Shown here piece after piece: positions 1 through 4,644 of a stretch of 5,320 nt of DNA (its first letter is position 1; every line of letters begins with the position of its first letter). The position numbers and the translations under genes are program-made. The stretch spans positions 1-5,320 of the forward strand of contig JAQTVL010000340.1 in NCBI GenBank assembly GCA_028706835.1, given 5' to 3'. Source of the DNA: Phycisphaerae bacterium (lineage in GTDB: Bacteria > Planctomycetota > Phycisphaerae > JAJVII01). A model generated the notes under the pieces. That model did not search any database. It was not told the origin of the DNA and saw only the letters and a program-made list of their open reading frames with translations.

Positions 1-1
1 C

Positions 2-463
2 AACGGCGGCAACGGATTCCTTCGGCTGCTGACGTTCGACCTGGACGCGGGGCGGGTGGAGGTGCAGACCTGGTCGCCGACGCTGAAGCGGAACCTGCGG
101 CGGTTTGATACCGGCGGGGACGGGGCGTTCACCGTGAAGCTGAATCCGAAGTCGCCGATCGTGGCGATCCGAAGGGCAGGCGGGGAACACGATGCCATTC
201 ACGGGTCAAGTGGGACCCCCACGACGCAAGCGGAATCCGGCGTTCATCCGGGCCGGCCGGTCGCGGCGGCCATGTCGTCATCGCACGGGACACTGCTTGC
301 CGGCCTGACGCGGGGCGATCACCCGAGTTTCGCGAACGAGGATGGCATCGTCTCGCAGGTTGGCGACGAGCGATTTGACGAACTTGGGGATGGAATGCCG
401 GCCGTCACTTCCGGGCGCACTTCACCACGTCGCCGCTTTCCCCGGCGATCGGCTGAGCACTGA
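2..463 (+). CDS. C-terminal part of a probable calcineurin-like metallophosphoesterase, with an abnormal tail
   Basis: The start lies left of the window. The first ~50 visible residues (NGGNGFLRLLTFD, then VEVQTWSPTLKR and GAFTVKL) resemble the end of secreted or cytoplasmic calcineurin-like phosphoesterases. In these a GNG-[WFY]-LR-[IL] strand is followed by a 'sets of values, then YSPxLxR' strand and a short D..FT ending. The metal-binding histidine/aspartate motifs would lie upstream and cannot be seen. Those proteins usually end soon after this point, but here the frame stays open for about 90 more codons to a TGA at 461-463. In that tail third-position GC falls from roughly 90% to about two thirds by my count, and no domain is recognisable. 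The native stop was probably lost by a frameshift or substitution near 170-190, or the tail is a lineage-specific extension. The tail overlaps a convergent small gene by 59 bases. The family call rests on a short segment. Confidence 0.55.
   Translation, partial: NGGNGFLRLLTFDLDAGRVEVQTWSPTLKRNLRRFDTGGDGAFTVKLNPKSPIVAIRRAGGEHDAIHGSSGTPTTQAESGVHPGRPVAAAMSSSHGTLLAGLTRGDHPSFANEDGIVSQVGDERFDELGDGMPAVTSGRTSPRRRFPRRSAEH
210..222. repeat. Small GC hairpin in the tail of the phosphoesterase frame
   Basis: GTGGG-ACC-CCCAC forms a perfect 5-bp stem with a 3-base loop. An alternative stem, GGGTC (203-207) with GACCC (214-218), overlaps it. It lies just after the point where codon usage degrades, so it may be a former 3'-untranslated hairpin of the phosphoesterase gene. 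No T-run follows, so a classical intrinsic terminator is not supported. A stem this short can occur by chance in GC-rich DNA. Confidence 0.3.
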
Positions 464-584
464 CCTGTCGAGCAGCCGGGCGATCGGACGCCGGCGGGCG
501 AAGCGAGACGATGCAGACGCCCATGAGCGAGCCAAGCAGCAGGGCGACGATGACGCTGAGTCGGGTTGGCTGAACGCTATCCAT
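405..584 (-). CDS. Small single-pass membrane protein (59 aa), function unknown
   Basis: I do not recognise this protein. The start is chosen at the ATG at 584-582 because a perfect AGGAGG (594-599, minus strand) sits 9 bases upstream. An ATG 12 codons further upstream would place that site inside the gene. The N-terminus has a short polar segment with one Arg (MDSVQPTR), then a hydrophobic stretch at about residues 9-28 (LSVIVALLLGSLMGVCIVSL). A proline-, arginine- and serine-containing tail follows, ending DVVKCARK. The hydrophobic segment could be an uncleaved anchor or a signal peptide. There is no clear AxA cleavage site, and the residues before Cys24 (MGV) do not make a good lipobox. 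Third-position GC is about 78%. The 3' end overlaps the degraded tail of the convergent gene by 59 bases. Coding-like sequence continues in another frame past the stop, so this could be the 5' part of a broken longer gene. Confidence 0.5.
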   Translation of the reverse strand: MDSVQPTRLSVIVALLLGSLMGVCIVSLRPPASDRPAARQVSAQPIAGESGDVVKCARK

Positions 585-593
585 GATCGGTAT

Positions 594-599
594 CCTCCT
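594..599 (-). promoter_or_regulatory. Ribosome binding site AGGAGG for the 59-aa membrane protein
   Basis: The plus strand reads CCTCCT, so the minus strand carries a perfect AGGAGG with a 9-base spacer to the ATG at 584. This site fixes the start of the small gene and is the main evidence that it is translated. Confidence 0.6.
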
Positions 600-660
600 G
601 ACAACCCAATCATGGGACACGCCCGTTAAGATTTCGTTTCCGCCCGGCTATTTCCTCGTG

Positions 661-737
661 TTTCCGCATGCGAAGGGCAGAGTAGAAGCCCTGCCAGATT
701 GTAACGCAATCCTGATACTGGTAAACTTCGCATGAAA
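661..737 (+). promoter_or_regulatory. Candidate structured leader or operator upstream of the phosphate permease
   Basis: CATGCGAAG (667-675) and CTTCGCATG (726-734) are perfect 9-bp inverted repeats. Between them are two smaller perfect stems: GGCAG (676-680) with CTGCC (691-695), and GATTG (697-701) with CAATC (707-711, loop TAACG). Transcribed from the plus strand, this would fold as a three-way junction. TTTC (661-664) can extend the outer helix with GAAA (734-737) across a small bulge. It ends 64 bases before the permease ATG. It may be a structured 5' leader or, as DNA, a pair of protein-binding half sites. A weak promoter-like pair inside it, TTGTAA (699-704) and TAAACT (722-727) with 17-base spacing, would favour the operator reading. 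No known RNA family was recognised. Confidence 0.35.
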
Positions 738-788
738 TCAACTGGCTTGGGCGGCAGCGGCAGGTGCAGCCCCACGACACCCATAGGC

Positions 789-793
789 GGAGG
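789..793 (+). promoter_or_regulatory. Ribosome binding site GGAGG for the phosphate permease
   Basis: GGAGG lies five bases before the ATG at 799. It supports that start over an overlapping frame that opens earlier at 732, which has no comparable site and codes for an Arg/Pro-rich shadow peptide. Confidence 0.75.
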
Positions 794-798
794 ACAAC

Positions 799-1818
799 AT
801 GCTCACGCTGGCTCTGATCACCCTGATCCTCACCATCGCCTTCGCCATCCTGTTCGACATGACCAACGGGTGGAACGACGCCGCCAACGCCATCGCCACC
901 GTGGTGTCCACCCGCGTGCTCAAGCCCTACCATGCGGTCGTCTTCGGCGCGGTGCTCAACTTCTGCGGCGCGCTGGTCGCGTCCAAGGTGGCCAGCACCG
1001 TCGGCTCGAAACTCGCCCAGCCGGAATTCCTCACCGGCGCCACCTTCCTGGCCGCGGTCATGACCGCGCCGTTCTGGATCACCTTCTGCTCCCGCCGAGG
1101 CCTGCCCAACAGTTGCTCGCACGCCCTGCTGGGCGCCCTGATCGGGGCGGTCGTCGCGTCGGCTGGATCCTTCCACGGGCTGAAGTGGGCCTACATCGGC
1201 ATGGTGTTCTTCGGCGTGCTCATCTGCCCGATCGCCGGCTTTCTGCTGGGCAACCTGCTGGTTCGGATCATCACCGCGCTGTTCAAGCACGCCACCCCGG
1301 CCAAGGCGACGTTCCTGTTCGGCAAACTCCAGCTCCTGTCAGCCGGTGCGATGGCCTTTGCCCACGGCACGGGCGACGCCCAGAAGGCGATGGGCATCAT
1401 CTCCGGCGCCCTGGTCGCCTACGCCTGGCAGGCGCACGGCCAGCGAATCCCCTTCCACATCCCGTTCTGGGTCCGGCTGACCGCGGCGGCAGCCATGGCC
1501 GTCGGCACGTCGCTGGGCGGGTGGCGCGTGATGCGGACGCTGGGCTCCCGGCTGGCCCACCTGCGGACCTACCAGGGCTTCGCGGCTGAGACAGCGGCCG
1601 CCACGACCATCATGATGAACACCTTCTGGGGCATCCCGATCAGCACGACGCACTCGATCACCGGCGCGATCCTGGGCGTCGGGGCCGAGCGCGGCATGAA
1701 GATGGTCCGCTGGGGTGTCGGCAAGAAGATCGTCTTCGCCTGGATCGTCACCTTCCCGGTGTGCATCATCGCCGGGGCGATCGTGGTCCGCCTGCTGCAC
1801 CTGGTCGGCATCCACTGA
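799..1818 (+). CDS. PiT-family inorganic phosphate transporter (PHO4 superfamily), 339 aa
   Basis: An integral membrane permease that by family takes up inorganic phosphate, coupled to H+ or Na+ or as a metal-phosphate complex. It shows the family's internal duplication. The first repeat has GWNDAAN at residues 24-30 (family form GxNDxxN, preceded by FDMTN) and GLPNSCSHALLGALIGA at ~101-117. The second has HGTGDAQKAMG at ~189-199 and GIPISTTHSITGAILGVG at ~278-295. IPFWVRL and GGWRVMRTLGSRL, just before GFAAET, are also typical of bacterial members. About nine to ten hydrophobic segments fill the protein, and the central loop is short. The length suits the compact bacterial subgroup; E. coli PitA is near 500 residues. 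Oddly, the usual Asn of the second HGxNDAQK signature is Gly192, and the first SHALxG segment has N104-S-C in place of the usual S-T. A DUF47/PhoU-like partner, often next to such genes, is absent here. The family is certain; specificity and coupling ion are not readable. Confidence 0.95.
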   Translation: MLTLALITLILTIAFAILFDMTNGWNDAANAIATVVSTRVLKPYHAVVFGAVLNFCGALVASKVASTVGSKLAQPEFLTGATFLAAVMTAPFWITFCSRRGLPNSCSHALLGALIGAVVASAGSFHGLKWAYIGMVFFGVLICPIAGFLLGNLLVRIITALFKHATPAKATFLFGKLQLLSAGAMAFAHGTGDAQKAMGIISGALVAYAWQAHGQRIPFHIPFWVRLTAAAAMAVGTSLGGWRVMRTLGSRLAHLRTYQGFAAETAAATTIMMNTFWGIPISTTHSITGAILGVGAERGMKMVRWGVGKKIVFAWIVTFPVCIIAGAIVVRLLHLVGIH

Positions 1819-1830
1819 GAATCCATCTCA

Positions 1831-1857
1831 AAACGGGCAAGATGCCCGTGCCACGGC
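1831..1857. repeat. Planctomycete-type intergenic palindrome (translates as 'NGQDARAT')
   Basis: ACGGGCA-AGA-TGCCCGT (1833-1849) is a perfect 7-bp stem with a 3-base loop, followed by GCCACGG. It starts 15 bases after the permease stop. From general familiarity, this palindrome recurs in intergenic regions of planctomycete and related genomes, where automatic gene calling yields spurious peptides with NGQDARAT on one strand and TGKMPVP or GILPV on the other. Here the spurious plus-strand frame indeed reads NGQDARAT. Only one copy is in this window, so its repeat nature is inferred. It could act as a 3'-end stabilising hairpin for the permease transcript. No T-tract follows directly. Confidence 0.6.
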
Positions 1858-1891
1858 CAACGACCAACCGCTTCCCGTTTTTGCATATCGC

Positions 1892-1918
1892 TTGACTGTA
1901 GTATCATCAAATGATAGT
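1892..1918 (+). promoter_or_regulatory. Candidate promoter with overlapping operator-like palindrome
   Basis: A strip around 1878-1918 is clearly more AT-rich than its surroundings. It contains TTGACT (1892-1897), a good sigma70-type -35 hexamer. The best -10 is weak: GATAGT (1913-1918) at 15-base spacing. Overlapping this is a perfect inverted repeat, TATCAT-CAA-ATGATA (1902-1916), extended by an A/T pair at 1900/1918. Its position over the spacer and -10 is that of a repressor operator. It lies about 120 bases upstream of the lyase-like gene, leaving a long untranslated leader. Sigma factor and regulator cannot be read from sequence. Confidence 0.4.
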
Positions 1919-1945
1919 GCATTCGCTTCCGCCCCCTTTTCCGGG

Positions 1946-1963
1946 TCGCGCGACGACGCGCGA
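1946..1963 (+). promoter_or_regulatory. GC-rich hairpin in the leader of the lyase-like gene
   Basis: TCGCGCG-ACGA-CGCGCGA is a perfect 7-bp stem with a 4-base loop, located between the candidate promoter and the start codon at 2037. As RNA it would be very stable. No U-tract follows, so termination is not indicated. It may protect the transcript 5' end or be a protein-binding palindrome. Such stems also arise by chance in GC-rich DNA. Confidence 0.35.
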
Positions 1964-2025
1964 GTCGCGTACGCCAGCACGCCGCTTCAGAGGAACTGAC
2001 GCCGGCAAACGTGTTGAACAGGATT

Positions 2026-2031
2026 GAGGAG
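2026..2031 (+). promoter_or_regulatory. Ribosome binding site GAGGAG for the lyase-like gene
   Basis: GAGGAG sits five bases before the ATG at 2037. It supports that start, which places a signal peptide exactly at the N-terminus. A competing ATG at 2024 in another frame has no such site. Confidence 0.7.
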
Positions 2032-2036
2032 AACAC

Positions 2037-4532
2037 ATGCGTATCACGACGATCTTTCTAGTGGCGTCTCTGGGTGTTGCGATGGCGACGGCCGCGCGGG
2101 CAGCCGACGACCTGGCGGTCAAGGTCACCGTGGCCGAGCCGGCGGGCATGGAGCGAAAGTCCGAGCCGGCCTGCGGCGGAATGCCGTTCAAGAAGGGGCA
2201 GGTCAAGGATGTCGCGGAGTTGGCGCTGTTCGACTCCGCGGGCCAGCCGGTCGCGGCCCAGTTCTCCAGGCTTGCGCCATACGATGACGGCTCGGTCCAG
2301 TGGGCGTTGGTCGATCTGCTGGCGAACCTGCCCGCCAATGGCAAGGCCGACTTCGTCGTCAAGGCGGGCAAGGCGGCCGCTCCCGCCAGGCCGCTGGAGA
2401 TCAAGGAGGCCGGCGGCCTGATCGTAGTCGACGCGGGGACCGCGAAGTTCACGATCAACACGAACACGTTCAGCCTGCTCGACGCGGTCGAAGTCGGCGG
2501 CAAGAAGGTTGCCGGCCCCGGTTCGGTGGACATCACCGACGCCGATGGCAAGTCGTTCAAGGCGGGCAAGCCGGCCAAGGTGTCCTGGGAATACCGGGGC
2601 CCGATCCGTGCGACCCTGCGGGTGGACGGCGACCACCTGGGCGAGGGCGGTTCGCAATTCATCTCCTACACCGCCCGGCTGACGTTCTGGGCCGGGCTGG
2701 CGGCGGTCCGCGTCGATCAGTCCGTCCGCAACTCGAACCCGAAGGAAGGCGCCGACGTCAAGATCAAGGAGGCGTCGGTGTCCCTTGGCTTCACGGGCGC
2801 CGAGGGCGGCAAGGGCCAGGGCTGGGCGACGGCCTCCGACGGGCCGACCACGCTCCTCGTTTCGCACCACCACACTGGCGGCTGCTTCCCCGCGCACAAC
2901 GCCGCGTTCGAGAAGGTGGCGGTCGCGGACGGAAAGGCCACGGCCTGGGTGATCCCGCAGGGCACAGCCGGTAAGGGCACGGTCGGCTACGGCGACGGCT
3001 TCTTCGCGCTGGCCGACTGCGCTCACAAGGATTCGCGCATCTGGTTCGACTTCCGCGGCGACGCGGCGTCGGCCGAGGCCCGTCACAAGGCCAACCGCTC
3101 GTGGCTGCACGCACTGGCGGACCCCGCGCGCATCAGCGAGACGGCGACGCTCGGCTTCGGAAAGTTCGGCACGCTGGACGACGAGATTGCGACCTACAAG
3201 AAATGGGGCTGGAAAGGCGTCGACGACGCAAAGAAGCTGGCCTCGACGCTCAAACGCCACAACCCCAACGAGTCGGTGGACAAGCTGCCCGTCCACTTCG
3301 ACACCGAGGCCGACTCCGCGGAGCTCGACCTGCTCATGTACGTCCGCACCGGACAGCGCGGCTTCCTCGACGAGGGCGAAGCCTACAGCCGCTACTTCAA
3401 GACACACTATATCTTCCGCAGCGACGGCTTCTCCTACGACGGGTGGAAGCACGGGCACGTCTCCGCCGCCCTGAGCGCCACGAGCAAGCGGCCGACCAAA
3501 GGCGCCCGCTTCGACTGGCGCGAGCCGTCGACCTATGGCTGGGCGGAGTCGCGGTGGTGCTACTGCCACTTCTGGGGCGCCGGGCTGTTCGACTATTACT
3601 GCCTGACCGGCGACGTCGACGCGCTTGAAGGCGGCCTGGACTGCGCCGAGGTGGCCGAGGTGCTCAACGGCTTCAGGAGCAAGCCGGGCAGTCCGCTGGC
3701 TCTCGACCGGGCGTGGGGCCGGGAGTTCATGTGCGTGCTGCGGGCCTGGCAGGTGACGCACGACCCGCGGTGGAAGGCAGCCACCGAGTTGTTCGCCGAC
3801 CAGGTCCGCAAGGCCCCCAATCGCGACAAGAGCGGGCTCTACAACGCCGGGGTGAACACGATGATGGTCAGGGACTACGTCGCCCAGTTCTTCGATGACG
3901 CCAAGGGCTCAGCCCCGGCCGCCTGCCGGCAATACATCAAGGACCATGGCATCACCTACAAGATCGAGGGCAACCGCCTGAGGCTCACCGACAAGGATGG
4001 CAAGACCTGGGAGGTCTGGGAATCGGCGCAGTCATTCGAGTTGGCCGCCAGCGTCGCCGCCATCGCCCGCTACGCGGAAATCACCGGCGACGCGGAAATG
4101 GCCAAGGTGGTGGTCGGCCTGGCGGAGGGCGTCGCCAAACACTACTGGTCCGAGACCTGCCAGCAACACACGCCGTACTACCACCATCCCCACATCGGCA
4201 TGCCGATCGCCGACAAGGTGTACGACGAGGCCGACTGGTCCGACGTACACAAGAACTGCGCCACTGGGGAGGGCGGCAAGCACTCCGGCTATCACACGCG
4301 CTACATGGCCGAGATCTTCGCCGCCGCCTACACCAACAGCGGCGACGCGAAGTGGCTCCAGTTCGCCGGGAAGGCCTGGAATCGCGGAACGAAACGCGGC
4401 TATTGGACGACAAAGCAGAGCTGCCCGGATGACGAGATTGCCTCCTTCGCCGGACACAGCGCCCCCAAGGGCGACGGCATCGACATCCGCTGCTGCTATC
4501 GGCTGTTCTGGGAAGCGGCCCGGGCCAAGTGA
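2037..4532 (+). CDS. Secreted PcRGLX/YetA-like protein (putative exo-rhamnogalacturonan lyase, PL26-like), 831 aa
   Basis: Probably an exported polysaccharide-active enzyme. Residues 1-22 form a Sec signal peptide (R3, hydrophobic core, ARA before ADD at 20-25). The mature part matches the three-domain plan of the PcRGLX/YetA family. First comes an N-terminal RIFT-barrel-like region with GGMPFKKGQVKD near 47-58 and YDDGSVQWALVDL at 82-94. A central beta-sandwich follows, with YRGPIRATLRVDGDH at 186-200 and SHHHTGG at 276-282. A C-terminal alpha/alpha toroid comes last, with WKHGH at 470-474, a Trp/Cys/His-rich WAESRWCYCHFWGAG at 502-516, and TGEGGKHSGYHTRY at 743-756. Domain borders are approximate. 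Family members include Penicillium PcRGLX, which cleaves rhamnogalacturonan exolytically, and Bacillus subtilis YetA. The length near 830-870 fits. I cannot assign catalytic residues with confidence, so substrate and activity are inferred; many bacterial members are uncharacterised. No sugar transporter, sulfatase or regulator is adjacent. It could share a transcript with the next gene. Confidence 0.78.
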   Translation: MRITTIFLVASLGVAMATAARAADDLAVKVTVAEPAGMERKSEPACGGMPFKKGQVKDVAELALFDSAGQPVAAQFSRLAPYDDGSVQWALVDLLANLPANGKADFVVKAGKAAAPARPLEIKEAGGLIVVDAGTAKFTINTNTFSLLDAVEVGGKKVAGPGSVDITDADGKSFKAGKPAKVSWEYRGPIRATLRVDGDHLGEGGSQFISYTARLTFWAGLAAVRVDQSVRNSNPKEGADVKIKEASVSLGFTGAEGGKGQGWATASDGPTTLLVSHHHTGGCFPAHNAAFEKVAVADGKATAWVIPQGTAGKGTVGYGDGFFALADCAHKDSRIWFDFRGDAASAEARHKANRSWLHALADPARISETATLGFGKFGTLDDEIATYKKWGWKGVDDAKKLASTLKRHNPNESVDKLPVHFDTEADSAELDLLMYVRTGQRGFLDEGEAYSRYFKTHYIFRSDGFSYDGWKHGHVSAALSATSKRPTKGARFDWREPSTYGWAESRWCYCHFWGAGLFDYYCLTGDVDALEGGLDCAEVAEVLNGFRSKPGSPLALDRAWGREFMCVLRAWQVTHDPRWKAATELFADQVRKAPNRDKSGLYNAGVNTMMVRDYVAQFFDDAKGSAPAACRQYIKDHGITYKIEGNRLRLTDKDGKTWEVWESAQSFELAASVAAIARYAEITGDAEMAKVVVGLAEGVAKHYWSETCQQHTPYYHHPHIGMPIADKVYDEADWSDVHKNCATGEGGKHSGYHTRYMAEIFAAAYTNSGDAKWLQFAGKAWNRGTKRGYWTTKQSCPDDEIASFAGHSAPKGDGIDIRCCYRLFWEAARAK

Positions 4533-4552
4533 ACCGGAGGCACCGGGCCCGG
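4517..4552 (+). repeat. Paired GC palindromes spanning the stop of the lyase-like gene
   Basis: GGCCCGGGCC (4517-4526) and CCGGGCCCGG (4543-4552) are each perfect 10-bp palindromes. They can also pair with each other: GGCCCGG (4517-4523) with CCGGGCC (4543-4549), 19-base loop. The TGA at 4530-4532 lies in that loop. This may act as a 3'-end structure or attenuate transcription into the next gene. No T-run follows, so a canonical intrinsic terminator is not shown. Confidence 0.35.
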
Positions 4553-4631
4553 CGATGGGATCTTCCGCAATACGAGTCGGGCCTGAGCGTTATCCGTGTA
4601 GAGGCTGAGGACCTATCCCCTTGCCCGGAAC

Positions 4632-4636
4632 AGGAG
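4632..4636 (+). promoter_or_regulatory. Ribosome binding site AGGAG for the GTG-initiated gene
   Basis: AGGAG lies eight bases before the GTG at 4645. Together with the signal peptide that begins at once, it fixes this non-ATG start. No other start near the N-terminus gives a signal peptide. Confidence 0.65.
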
Positions 4637-4644
4637 CTATCCAC

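Noticed and set aside
667..734. Possible tRNA or tRNA-like gene from the cloverleaf-like fold
   Set aside because: There is no T-loop GTTCRA sequence, no D-loop pattern, no 7-bp acceptor with the right spacing and only two internal stems.
610..1290. 226-residue minus-strand open frame over the permease 5' half
   Set aside because: Composition is Gly/Asp/Glu/Arg/Gln-rich without hydrophobic core or motifs, typical of the antisense of GC-rich coding DNA, and it lies opposite a certain transporter gene.
1833..1882. Intrinsic terminator formed by the palindrome and the TTTTT at 1878-1882
   Set aside because: The T-run is nearly 30 bases beyond the hairpin. An alternative ACGGG/CCCGT pairing that ends at the T-run has only 5 bp and a long loop.
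1715..1999. Plus-strand frame containing NGQDARAT
   Set aside because: It starts inside the permease gene and runs through the intergenic palindrome. The peptide is a by-product of the repeat, not a gene.
2058..3761. 567-residue minus-strand open frame opposite the lyase-like gene
   Set aside because: Long, but dominated by Arg/Val/Gly/Ala with no fold-like pattern. It is the mirror of a well-supported gene in DNA with GC-rich third positions.
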